A stretch of 64,000 nucleotides of DNA from Streptomyces hawaiiensis (lineage in GTDB: Bacteria; Actinomycetota; Actinomycetes; Streptomycetales; Streptomycetaceae), in assembly GCF_004803895.1 (NCBI RefSeq), contig NZ_CP021978.1, forward strand, positions 2,976,001 through 3,040,000, given 5' to 3'. The position numbers were made by a program, and so were the translations under genes. The stretch's first letter is position 1. Every line of letters begins with the position of its first letter. Under the pieces are notes generated by a model, which did no database searches, was not told the DNA's origin, and worked only from the letters and a program-made list of their open reading frames with translations. Below are positions 23,890 through 32,198 of this stretch, piece by piece.

Positions 23890-24156
23890 GCGGAACTCAC
23901 TCTCTAGCTCGGGAAACGGCACCCCCGCAGGCCAGCCGCCCGACTCAGCGAGCGGCCTCTCCTGGCGCCCGGCGCCCGGAGGATGAGGTTTACGGGGATG
24001 TGACGCGTCAATCGACACGCCGACGGTCAAGGTTACGGGGCCGCGGCCGAAGGGGTCAAACCGAGCCGGGCCCGTCACCTGTGCGACCGGTCACGCCGGT
24101 CGCGTCCGCCGGGGCGTACGCGCGCTCGCGCACGCCCCGGCGGACAGCGGGGCCGG

Positions 24157-27100
24157 TCAGCCCTCGTCGGTGGAGGCCGAGACGGAGGAGGCTGAGGACG
24201 CCGACTGCTCCGCCGCCACGGTCTTCTTCGACGCGGTCTTCTTGGCGGCGGTCTTGGTGGTCTTCGCCGCCTTCTTGGCCGTCGTCTTCTTGGCTGCGGT
24301 CTTCTTCGCCGTCGTCTTCTTGGTGGTGGCGGCCTTCTTCGCCGTGGCCTTCTTGGCCGTCTTGCGGGCCGTCTTCTTGGCGGGGGCCGACTCCTCGGCG
24401 GCCTCCTGCGTGGTGTCACTGTCGGACGCGGACGCCTGCGGGGCCTCCTCGGACACCGGCTCCTCGGACGCGGCCGACGGGACGACCACGACGGCCGTCT
24501 CCTCGGACGCGGTGGACACCGTGGGCTTGCGCACGGCACGGCGCCGCGGACGGGCCGGGGCGGCGCTCTCGGCGGGCGGCTCGGCGACGGCCTCGGGCTG
24601 TGCGGCCTGCTCGGGCGTCTCCGCGGCCTCGGACACCGCGGGTGCGGTCTCGGCGACCGTCACCACGGCCGCCTCGGCCCCTGCCGGAGAACCGGCGGGA
24701 GCGGACACCTTGCGGGTGGCCCGCCGACGGGTACGGCCCTTGGGCGCGGCCTCCTCGACCGGAGCGGCCGGAGCGGCAGCAGCGGCCTGCGCGGCCTCGA
24801 CCACCGGGTCCTCCACGGCCATCGGCTCGGCCTGCGCCTCGGCGGCCGTCTCCGGTTGAACCGGACGGGCGACCTCCTGCTCGGCGGTCACGTCCTGAGC
24901 CGTCGGCACCTCGGCCTCGGCCTGCTCGGCCCTGCCCCTGCCGCGCCGGGCCTTGTCCCTGCCCTGCTCGGCCTTCGGCTCCGCCACCTCACCACGCGGG
25001 GAGCCCGCCGGAGCCGACGCCCGCCGGCTCGCCCGGCGTCGCGACCGGCCACGGCCGGCCGCGGCCTCCGCCTCGGCGGCGCTGCTGTACAGGTCCTCGT
25101 CGGGCTCGAAGACCGGTTCGGGCAGCGCGAGCGGCTCGGCGACCTCGGCACCGACCTCGGCCTCGGTCTCGGCCTCCTCCTCGGCGGTCTCGACGGCCGC
25201 CTCGTGGACGTGCGGCTGCTCGGCGGCGCCGGCACGCGCGCGCTTCTTACGCTTGCCGCCGCCTCCGGGGGCCGTCGGCTGCTCCATGTGCACGATGACA
25301 CCACGCCCGTTGCAGTGGACGCAGGTCTCGGAGAAGGACTCCAGCAGGCCCTGTCCGACCCGCTTGCGGGTCATCTGCACGAGCCCCAGCGAGGTCACCT
25401 CGGCGACCTGGTGCTTCGTACGGTCCCGGCCCAGGCACTCCAGCAGGCGCCGCAGCACCAGGTCCCGGTTGGACTCCAGCACCATGTCGATGAAGTCGAT
25501 GACGATGATGCCGCCGAGGTCGCGCAGCCGCAGCTGACGCACGATCTCCTCGGCCGCCTCCAGGTTGTTCCTGGTGACCGTCTCCTCGAGGTTGCCGCCC
25601 TGGCCGGTGAACTTGCCGGTGTTGACGTCGACGACGACCATCGCCTCGGTCCGGTCGATCACCAGCGAACCGCCGCTGGGCAGCCACACCTTGCGGTCGA
25701 GGGCCTTGGCGAGCTGCTCGTCGATCCGGTACGTGGCGAAGACGTCGACCTCGGAGGTCCACTTCGACAGCCGCTCGGCGAGGTCCGGCGCGACGTGCGA
25801 GACGTACCCGTGGATGGTCGACCACGCCTCGTCGCCGCTGACGACGACCTTGGAGAAGTCCTCGTTGAAGATGTCGCGCACGACCCGGACGGTCATGTCC
25901 GGCTCGCCGTACAGCAGCGTCGGGGCGTTGCCGCCGTTCTTCGCCTTCTTCTGGATGTCCTCCCACTGCCCCTGCAGACGCTCCACGTCGCGGCGCAGCT
26001 CGTCCTCGCTCGCGCCCTCGGCGGCGGTGCGCACGATGACACCCGCGTCCTCGGGGACGATCTTCTTGAGGATGGTCTTCAGCCGGGCCCGCTCGGTGTC
26101 GGGCAGCTTGCGGCTGATGCCGGTCATGGAGCCCTCGGGCACGTACACGAGGTAGCGGCCCGGGAGGGAGACCTGGCTGGTCAGGCGGGCGCCCTTGTGG
26201 CCGATGGGGTCCTTCGTCACCTGGACGAGCACCGACTGGCCGGACTTCAGGGCGGATTCGATGCGCCGCGGCCCGTGAGCCATGCCCAGCGCCTCGAAGT
26301 TGACCTCACCGGCGTACAGGACGGCGTTGCGGCCCTTGCCGATGTCGATGAAGGCGGCCTCCATCGACGGCAGCACGTTCTGCACCTTGCCGAGGTAGAC
26401 GTTGCCGACGTACGAGGTCGCCTGCTCCTTGTTGACGTAGTGCTCGACGAGCACGTTGTCCTCGAGGACGCCGATCTGCGTGCGGTCGCCGTGCTGGCGC
26501 ACGACCATCACGCGCTCGACGGCCTCGCGGCGGGCCAGGAACTCGGCCTCGGTGATGATCGGGACGCGCCGGCGGCCCTGCTCGCGGCCTTCGCGGCGGC
26601 GCTGCTTCTTGGCCTCCAGACGGGTCGAGCCCTTGATGGACTGCACCTCGTCGGACGGCTCGGCCTTGGGTCGGGGCTCGCGGACCTTGACGACCGTGCG
26701 CTCCGGGTCGTCGTCGGAGGGCTCGGGGTCGTTGCCGGAGTCACCGGCACGGCGACGGCGGCGACGGCGCCGGCGGCTGCTGCTGGAGCCGCCGCCACCG
26801 GACTCGTCGTGGTCGGTGGCGTCCTCGGAGTCCTCGTCGTCCTCCTCGGCGGTGTCCTCGGCGTCCTGCGCTGCGGCGGTCTGCTCGGACTCGGCGTCCT
26901 CGCCGTCGGACTCGGCCGACTCGCCACGCCTGCGGCGGCGACCGCCCCGGCGACGGCGACGGCGCGAGCCGATGCCCTCGGACTCATCCTGGTCGTCGCC
27001 GTCGGCCTGGTCCTCGGCGGAGTCGTCGGCCTCCTCCGCCTCGTCGGCGGCGGTGTCGGCGGTGTCGGCGGCGTCGGTCTCGGGGGCCTGGGTCTCGGGC

Positions 27101-28365
27101 TCGTCGCCGGCGCCGCGGCGACGGCGCCGACGGCGCGAGCCGCCGGTCGGCTCCTCGCGCTGAGCCTCGGCCGGCGCGGATTCCTCCGCCTCCTGGGGCT
27201 CCTCGGCCCCGACCGCCTCGGCGGCGGCTGCGGCAGCGGCCCGCTCCGGCGTCTGGAACTGGGGCTCGGTGAAGACGGGCGCCTGGAACAGCGCGACGGC
27301 GGGTCGCGCCGGACGCGACGGCGACTCGCTGTCGCTGTCGGCCGCGACCGCGCGAGCGGAGGCCTTCGAGCCCCTCGCGCCCTTGGCGGGCTGGGCAGGC
27401 TCGGCGAAGCCGCCGGCGGCCCGGCGCACGACCCGGCGACGGCGACGCGGACCGGTCTCCTCGGCCGGCTCGGCGGCCTCGGCGGCGGTTTCGGCAGGGA
27501 CCTCGGCAGCGCGGGCGGGCTCGGCGGCCGCGGTCTCGGAGGCGGTGGCCTCGGACGCGCGGTCGGGTTCGGCGGCGGGGTTCTCGGTCACAGGTGCCTT
27601 CGCCTCCTCGGCGTTCCCCTCCACCGCGTCCGCGGCGGAAGGCGCCCCGGCAGGCGCGGACGCCCGCCGTGAGGCACGCCGGCGAGTCCGACGCGGAGCA
27701 GCCTCTTCAGGGGCCTCTTCAAGGGCCTCGGCACCTTCGGCGGTACCTGCGGCGGCGCCGTCTGCCACGAGCGCCGGCTGCGGGCCGTCGGCCACGGCCG
27801 GTGCCGCGACCGTCTCGGCCGTCTCCGCCTCCGCCTCCGGAGCGGCGACGGGCGAGGTCACGGTGCGCGTGGCGCGGCGCCGGGTGCGCTTGGGAGCGGC
27901 GTCCTCGCTCCCTTCGGCGGACGCGGCGGGTGTGGCGGCCTCGTCCGGCTCGGAAGCGCCGGGAGTGCCGGCGGTCGCCGGGACCACGGTCTCGGCGGCC
28001 TCAGCGGCCGCCGGAGCGCCGACGGGCGCGGAAGCACGACGCACGGCGCGACGCCGCTTACGCCCGGCGGGCGCGGCATCCTCGTCGCTGTCGACGGCCT
28101 CGGGAGCCTTGTCGGCCTCGGCGACGGCTCCCTCGAGCTCGTCGGCCTCGTCGGCCGCTACGGCGTCGGCCTCTGCGACATCAGCCGCGAGTTCCTCGGC
28201 ATCGGCGGCCGGTATGGCCGGCGCGACGGTCTCCACCGGCGCGTCGGAAGCGCCGGTGGGCGGGCCAGCCGGGCGGGACGCGGCACGGCGCCGCCGCCGG
28301 GGCGGCAGGGTGTCGCTGGGAGTGTTCTGTTCGGAACCCTCTGTGGGTTCGGTCGGTTCGAGCAT
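24157..28365 (-). CDS. rne: Ribonuclease E/G (RNase ES type)
   Basis: A 1402-aa endoribonuclease for mRNA decay and rRNA/tRNA processing. The catalytic region is central: an S1-like start near 615 (VMVVRQHGDRTQIGVLE), 5' sensor, DNase-I-like catalytic motifs with VVDVNTGKF (about 910) and VIDFIDM (about 950), and the zinc-link CVHCNGRG (about 1015). Long disordered arms flank it, with acidic/Ala-rich sequence and repeated RRRA...SAPAGxP blocks on both sides. The last ~70 residues are a Lys/Ala/Thr-rich histone-H1-like tail. This shuffled layout, core in the middle, is known for the S. coelicolor orthologue, where the arms bind PNPase. Confidence 0.96.
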   Translation of the reverse strand: MLEPTEPTEGSEQNTPSDTLPPRRRRRAASRPAGPPTGASDAPVETVAPAIPAADAEELAADVAEADAVAADEADELEGAVAEADKAPEAVDSDEDAAPAGRKRRRAVRRASAPVGAPAAAEAAETVVPATAGTPGASEPDEAATPAASAEGSEDAAPKRTRRRATRTVTSPVAAPEAEAETAETVAAPAVADGPQPALVADGAAAGTAEGAEALEEAPEEAAPRRTRRRASRRASAPAGAPSAADAVEGNAEEAKAPVTENPAAEPDRASEATASETAAAEPARAAEVPAETAAEAAEPAEETGPRRRRRVVRRAAGGFAEPAQPAKGARGSKASARAVAADSDSESPSRPARPAVALFQAPVFTEPQFQTPERAAAAAAAEAVGAEEPQEAEESAPAEAQREEPTGGSRRRRRRRGAGDEPETQAPETDAADTADTAADEAEEADDSAEDQADGDDQDESEGIGSRRRRRRGGRRRRRGESAESDGEDAESEQTAAAQDAEDTAEEDDEDSEDATDHDESGGGGSSSSRRRRRRRRRAGDSGNDPEPSDDDPERTVVKVREPRPKAEPSDEVQSIKGSTRLEAKKQRRREGREQGRRRVPIITEAEFLARREAVERVMVVRQHGDRTQIGVLEDNVLVEHYVNKEQATSYVGNVYLGKVQNVLPSMEAAFIDIGKGRNAVLYAGEVNFEALGMAHGPRRIESALKSGQSVLVQVTKDPIGHKGARLTSQVSLPGRYLVYVPEGSMTGISRKLPDTERARLKTILKKIVPEDAGVIVRTAAEGASEDELRRDVERLQGQWEDIQKKAKNGGNAPTLLYGEPDMTVRVVRDIFNEDFSKVVVSGDEAWSTIHGYVSHVAPDLAERLSKWTSEVDVFATYRIDEQLAKALDRKVWLPSGGSLVIDRTEAMVVVDVNTGKFTGQGGNLEETVTRNNLEAAEEIVRQLRLRDLGGIIVIDFIDMVLESNRDLVLRRLLECLGRDRTKHQVAEVTSLGLVQMTRKRVGQGLLESFSETCVHCNGRGVIVHMEQPTAPGGGGKRKKRARAGAAEQPHVHEAAVETAEEEAETEAEVGAEVAEPLALPEPVFEPDEDLYSSAAEAEAAAGRGRSRRRASRRASAPAGSPRGEVAEPKAEQGRDKARRGRGRAEQAEAEVPTAQDVTAEQEVARPVQPETAAEAQAEPMAVEDPVVEAAQAAAAAPAAPVEEAAPKGRTRRRATRKVSAPAGSPAGAEAAVVTVAETAPAVSEAAETPEQAAQPEAVAEPPAESAAPARPRRRAVRKPTVSTASEETAVVVVPSAASEEPVSEEAPQASASDSDTTQEAAEESAPAKKTARKTAKKATAKKAATTKKTTAKKTAAKKTTAKKAAKTTKTAAKKTASKKTVAAEQSASSASSVSASTDEG

Positions 28366-28624
28366 GCGGGCTTATCTCCCGTCAGGCTCCCGGGCGCCGC
28401 GCCTGGTCCGGCTGTGCCGGTGACGTCCGCGGCTCGCGCTGTGCGCGTCGCCGCCGTCCGGGGCGCGGGCGCCGCACGGGAGCTCTCTGTGTCCTGTCTC
28501 ACCGGTTCCGTACGCCGAATGCGTACGGCCTGGCGAAAGTCTTCTGGTCGGTGCGCTGCCCGACCCAGGTGGCTCCCGAGTCCGAGGGCGGCGCTACGAC
28601 GTCCGTCCCTACGCGGAACCTTCC

Positions 28625-29407
28625 TTACGCCGACGCCGTCGCGGCGGCAGTCGGTTCGGCCGTTGAGTCGGCCTCGACTGCCTCGCGGTCGGGCGCGAGC
28701 GGGTCGGTCACCGTGCCGGTCTCTGCATCGAACAGCCCCTGCGCCAGCCTGGTCACCGCTGCGGGGACCGGCGGCGCCAGGTCGGCCACGGCGCGGAGAC
28801 CGGACAGGACGTCGTCGGGTCGTACGGCAGGCGTCACGTGCCGAACAACCAGCCGCAGTATCGCACAGGGCTGGTCGGTCGGCCTATCAGCCTGCGAACT
28901 GTGCGTTTCCGCGAGGTCGCGGACCTCCAGGCTCGCGACGGCGGAGCGGGCGTCGAACGTACGGACGCCGTTCTTGGCGAGGCGCTGGACCTCGACGGCC
29001 TCGGCCGCGTTGAAGGCGTCCGCCGCCCGGCGGGCCTCCTCCGGCGGCACTCCGTCCAGCCGGAGCTCCCAGACGGAAGCCGTCAGCCGGTCGGCGAGTC
29101 CCGAGGTGCGGGCCTCGACCGCCTCGGTGATGTCGAGCCCGGCGGGCATCGACTCGTCGAGGAGGGCCCTGAGCTGCTCCGGGTCGCGCTGCGCGGTGAG
29201 CGCGATCTCCAGGTACTCCGCCTCACTGCCCGTGCCGGTGGGTGCGGCATTGGCGTACGACACCTTCGGGTGCGGTGTGAAGCCGGCCGAGTAGGCCATC
29301 GGCACCTCGGCACGGCGCAACGCACGCTCGAAGGCGCGCTGGAAGTCACGGTGGCTGGTGAACCGGAGGCGGCCGCGCTTGGTGTAACGCAGTCGGATGC
29401 GCTGCAC
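28625..29407 (-). CDS. TIGR03936 radical SAM-associated protein (DUF2344)
   Basis: A 260-aa protein. The start MQRIRLRYTKRGRLRFTSHRD and the following PMAYSAGFTPHPKVSYAN (about 36-53) are the hallmarks of the DUF2344/TIGR03936 family. Family members are encoded with, or fused to, B12-binding radical SAM proteins of TIGR03960. Here that partner is encoded at 33119-35128, 3.7 kb away on the same strand. The function of the pair is not established. The C-terminal 40 residues are acidic/Ala-rich and variable. GTG 29407 is the start. Confidence 0.9.
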   Translation of the reverse strand: MQRIRLRYTKRGRLRFTSHRDFQRAFERALRRAEVPMAYSAGFTPHPKVSYANAAPTGTGSEAEYLEIALTAQRDPEQLRALLDESMPAGLDITEAVEARTSGLADRLTASVWELRLDGVPPEEARRAADAFNAAEAVEVQRLAKNGVRTFDARSAVASLEVRDLAETHSSQADRPTDQPCAILRLVVRHVTPAVRPDDVLSGLRAVADLAPPVPAAVTRLAQGLFDAETGTVTDPLAPDREAVEADSTAEPTAAATASA

Positions 29408-29455
29408 CGCGGGTGCGGGCGGCGGGCCTTCGGGCTGTCGCTTGCCCAGTGTCGT

Positions 29456-30661
29456 TCAGTCCTTCGTGAGAGCGGTCGTACTGCTATCAAGAGTACGTGT
29501 CTCGTGCCCCGAAGGTTCCCTCCGGTCGACCGGCTGCGGCTGCCGCGGCTCGCCGAAGAGCATCCGCCGGAAGTCGGCGCGGGCCTGACGTACGGACTCC
29601 CGGGCGGCGGCCAGCGCCTGCCGGGTGGCCCGCCCCGCACTGCGGGCGGCCTCGGCGGCGGGCCGCAGGACGGTGTCCCGTACGACATGCCCCACGGGCG
29701 TCAGCACGCTGCGGTAGACCCATCGCACCGGCTCGACGAAGATCCACCGCAAGAGGGTGCCGAGGAAGCGCCCGACGGCGAGCGAGATGTGCCCGGCGAT
29801 GCGCCATGCATGACCGAGGGCGTCCCACAGCTCCCGCCCGATGACGGCGAGGACGCGTCCGACCGGCGTGAGGATCCAGCGCCAGAGGGCGAGCGCGGGC
29901 AGGACGAGCAGGATGCGGGCGATCCAGTAGAGCGCCATCCCTACGCCGGTGACGGCCGTGCTCACCAGCCACACGAGCCCCTTGGCGCACCAGCCGATCG
30001 CGCGGCCGACGGGTGCGAGCACCCAGGTGTACAGCCAGAGGGCGGGTACGACGACGAGGTACTTGGCGAGCCAGGCCAGGGCCGTCCAGACGCCGAGGCC
30101 GAGCGCGGCGAGCACGGCGCCGAGCCCCTTCAGCACCCCCATCACCGCGTGCCCGACGGGCGTGAGCAGACAGGCGTACACCCAGCCGAGCGCGGCGCCC
30201 ACGCCCCCCGCGATCCAGCCGGCCGCGGCTCCGATCCCCCGGGCGACCCATGCGATCGCGTGCCCCACAGGGGTCAGCACATACCGGTACAGCCAGACCA
30301 CAGGGACGACGACGAGGACGTTCCCGAGCCATCCGAGGGCCTTGCCCACCGGGACGACGACATAGCGCCACAGCCCCACGAACGGCCAGACGAACACCGC
30401 CCGCCCGAGCCACAGCAGCGCCCGGCCGAGCGGCCGGAGCAGGGCGTCGTTCAGGAACCGCCCGGCCACGACGAGCGCGTCCCACAGCATCCGCACGGGG
30501 ACGACCAGGACGAGCACGACGATCCGCACGGGAATCCGGATCGCGACGGCGAGACACCCCTCGGGCGCCTCGGGCTCGCGCCGGACAGGCGGCTCGGCCG
30601 GCCGCTTGCGCGGATCGACACGCGCCTCGGAACCCTCGCGGGGGTGCTTCTCCAGATCCAT
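29456..30661 (-). CDS. Membrane protein built from PVG repeats
   Basis: A 401-aa hydrophobic protein. After a charged N-terminus (1-33) come six repeats of about 40-50 residues, each with an aromatic-rich helix ending in a PVG turn: WRYVVVPVGKALGW, YRYVLTPVGHAIAW, ACLLTPVGHAVMG, YTWVLAPVGRAIGW, WRWILTPVGRVLAV, YRSVLTPVGHVVRD. Between the turns lie Ala/Gly/Leu/Val helices long enough to cross the membrane. The C-terminus (about 340-401) is basic and polar. I do not recognise an enzymatic family; the repeats suggest a scaffold or pore-like array. It lies between the DUF2344 gene and a GNAT-regulator operon. Confidence 0.85.
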   Translation of the reverse strand: MDLEKHPREGSEARVDPRKRPAEPPVRREPEAPEGCLAVAIRIPVRIVVLVLVVPVRMLWDALVVAGRFLNDALLRPLGRALLWLGRAVFVWPFVGLWRYVVVPVGKALGWLGNVLVVVPVVWLYRYVLTPVGHAIAWVARGIGAAAGWIAGGVGAALGWVYACLLTPVGHAVMGVLKGLGAVLAALGLGVWTALAWLAKYLVVVPALWLYTWVLAPVGRAIGWCAKGLVWLVSTAVTGVGMALYWIARILLVLPALALWRWILTPVGRVLAVIGRELWDALGHAWRIAGHISLAVGRFLGTLLRWIFVEPVRWVYRSVLTPVGHVVRDTVLRPAAEAARSAGRATRQALAAARESVRQARADFRRMLFGEPRQPQPVDRREPSGHETRTLDSSTTALTKD

Positions 30662-30760
30662 ACCGTCGTAGACGCCTTCAGTGCCCCATCCGGATGCAGC
30701 ACCGCACAGTCCCGCCCCGTTCTCCCGCGATTCCTCCCCCCGGCCGCAAGATCATACGGC

Positions 30761-31264
30761 TCACGAGCGGGTGACCTGCGCCTGCAGCAGCCGGGGCGAC
30801 TCCTGAAAGCCGTTGCGGGCGTACGCGGGGATCGCCCGGGAACTGGAGTGGACGGTCACGCGTTCCAGCCCGAGCTCGCGGGCTGTGTCCAGGACGGCCT
30901 GGACGAGCCGCCCGCCCAGCCCGCCGTCCCGTGCCCCGGGCACGACGTACACGCACTGCAGATCGCCGGAGGCCCGCCGCGGCGCCCTGGGCGTGGGCAC
31001 CCGCTGCACCACCGCGAGCCAGGCCATGCCGATGACCCGGTCGTCCCGGACGAGCACCGTGCAGCGGTGGGATCCGGCGTTCTCCCCCGCCCAGGTGACG
31101 AAGTGCCGTACGAAGTCCTCGCGTTCGCCGAGGTTCTCGCGTTCGCCGAAGTTCTCTCGTTCGCCGAGTTCCTGCGAGCCGTTCTCGACGAGCCACTCCC
31201 ACCGGAGGGCGGCCACGACGGCGAGTTCGGCGGGCCGGGCCGGGCGGATGCTGATGTTCTCCAT
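30761..31264 (-). CDS. GNAT-family N-acetyltransferase
   Basis: A 167-aa acetyltransferase. The N-terminal SIRPARPAELAVVAALRWEW is a typical GNAT start, CVYVVPGARDGGLGGRLVQA (about 103-122) is the acetyl-CoA pyrophosphate loop, and IPAYARNGFQES (about 145) is motif B. Between strand one and the core lies an unusual insertion of three near-identical hexapeptides (LGEREN, FGEREN, LGERED) encoded by an 18-base tandem repeat. The ATG shares one base with the stop of the XRE regulator gene (TGATG), so translation is coupled. The substrate is unknown. Confidence 0.87.
   Translation of the reverse strand: MENISIRPARPAELAVVAALRWEWLVENGSQELGERENFGERENLGEREDFVRHFVTWAGENAGSHRCTVLVRDDRVIGMAWLAVVQRVPTPRAPRRASGDLQCVYVVPGARDGGLGGRLVQAVLDTARELGLERVTVHSSSRAIPAYARNGFQESPRLLQAQVTRS
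31115..31168. repeat. Three tandem 18-bp units inside the GNAT gene
   Basis: Units at 31115-31132, 31133-31150 and 31151-31168 share the core TTCGCCGA and differ at only a few positions. The period is a multiple of three, so copy-number changes keep frame and add or remove one GEREN hexapeptide. Confidence 0.9.
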
Positions 31265-31506
31265 CAGGGCATTGTCGGCTCGGGCGTAGGGGCGGGCGCC
31301 CCGTCCGTCTCCCAGCGCAGCAGATCTCCCGGCTGGCACTCCAGCACCTCGCACAGCGCGGCGAGGGTGGAGAAGCGGACCGCCTTGGCACGGCCGTTCT
31401 TGAGGACTGCCAGGTTGGCGGGGGTGATGCCGACACGTTCCGCCAGTTCGCCCACGGACATCTTGCGTTTGGCCAGCATCACGTCGATGTCGACGGCGAT
31501 GGGCAT
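31264..31506 (-). CDS. XRE-family transcriptional regulator (80 aa)
   Basis: An 80-residue helix-turn-helix protein of the YozG-like subgroup. Its DNA-binding helices lie in MLAKRKMSVGELAERVG and ITPANLAVLKNGRAKAVRF, and LCEVLECQPGDLLRWE is the characteristic end of this subgroup. It is encoded in an overlap operon: its ATG lies within the stop of the DUF2975 gene, and its own stop overlaps the GNAT start. XRE-DUF2975 pairs are common in Gram-positive bacteria and are generally self-regulated. A palindrome (32036-32052) upstream of the operon is the likely operator. Confidence 0.92.
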   Translation of the reverse strand: MPIAVDIDVMLAKRKMSVGELAERVGITPANLAVLKNGRAKAVRFSTLAALCEVLECQPGDLLRWETDGAPAPTPEPTMP

Positions 31507-32003
31507 CAGATGACCTCTTCCAGCTCGGCCTGCATCTGGGCCGCCTCGATGTCGCGGGCGACGGCCTGCGCGAGCAGCATCCGCAGCACGAGCACGATCA
31601 GCGCGACGCCCAGTACGGCCAGAACGACCCCGCACAGCAGCAGGACCACCCCGGGAGCGACGGCCTCGCCCGGTGCGAGCACGACCGCGAGCGCGAAGAC
31701 CAGCAGGGCGGCCGCCACGAACGCGCCGATCACGATGTGCACGTAGCGGAAGGCGGCGGTGGAGAACACCGTCCCGCGACGCACCATCGTCACCAGCCGC
31801 CACACGCAGACCACGACGACCTGGGCCGTCACGACCCCCAGGATCGTGATCACGATGATCGGGGTGCGCAGATACGCATACTCGGGCTTGAGCCCGTTCA
31901 TGTCGACCGCCAGCAGCGGCACCATCACCGCCTGCACGAACAACGACCCTGCGAGCAGCACCACGAGCACCCCAGGCAACGCCGCCACGGCCACTTTCCC
32001 CAT
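31506..32003 (-). CDS. DUF2975 membrane protein
   Basis: A 165-aa protein with four hydrophobic segments: VAVAALPGVLVVLLAGSLFV (about 4-23), YLRTPIIVITILGVVTAQVV (about 44-63), IVIGAFVAAALLVFALAVV (about 90-108), and VVLLLCGVVLAVLGVALIV (about 117-135). The charged end AVARDIEAAQMQAELEEVI follows. This matches the DUF2975 family, small integral membrane proteins paired with XRE regulators. The ATG at 32003 has GAGGGAG six bases upstream. Its stop overlaps the regulator start. Function unknown; a membrane sensor or target of the regulator is plausible. Confidence 0.87.
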   Translation of the reverse strand: MGKVAVAALPGVLVVLLAGSLFVQAVMVPLLAVDMNGLKPEYAYLRTPIIVITILGVVTAQVVVVCVWRLVTMVRRGTVFSTAAFRYVHIVIGAFVAAALLVFALAVVLAPGEAVAPGVVLLLCGVVLAVLGVALIVLVLRMLLAQAVARDIEAAQMQAELEEVI

Positions 32004-32035
32004 CGCCACTCCCTCGATCGAACAACGATGGAAAT

Positions 32036-32052
32036 CTATCGAGATTCGATAG
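32036..32052. promoter_or_regulatory. Palindromic candidate operator of the DUF2975-XRE-GNAT operon
   Basis: CTATCGA-GAT-TCGATAG is a perfect 7-bp inverted repeat with a three-base spacer, 33 bases upstream of the DUF2975 start. The surroundings are AT-rich for this genome. It is the natural candidate for autoregulation by the XRE protein. Confidence 0.6.
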
Positions 32053-32198
32053 GCAGCGCAAGAGGCGACGCACGACGCGGCCCGAGGAGAAGACGCCGGG
32101 AAGACGAACACGGCGTACGACTGCCGACCGGCGCGCGCGACACGTGGCACCGTGAAAGAAGACATGCGTGCCCAGCACTCGGACCGAGGAGGACCACA

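Noticed and set aside
23890..24156. Ribosomal-protein leader (L21 type) upstream of rplU
   Set aside because: I could not fold a convincing conserved leader structure by eye, so it is only noted as an untranslated region.
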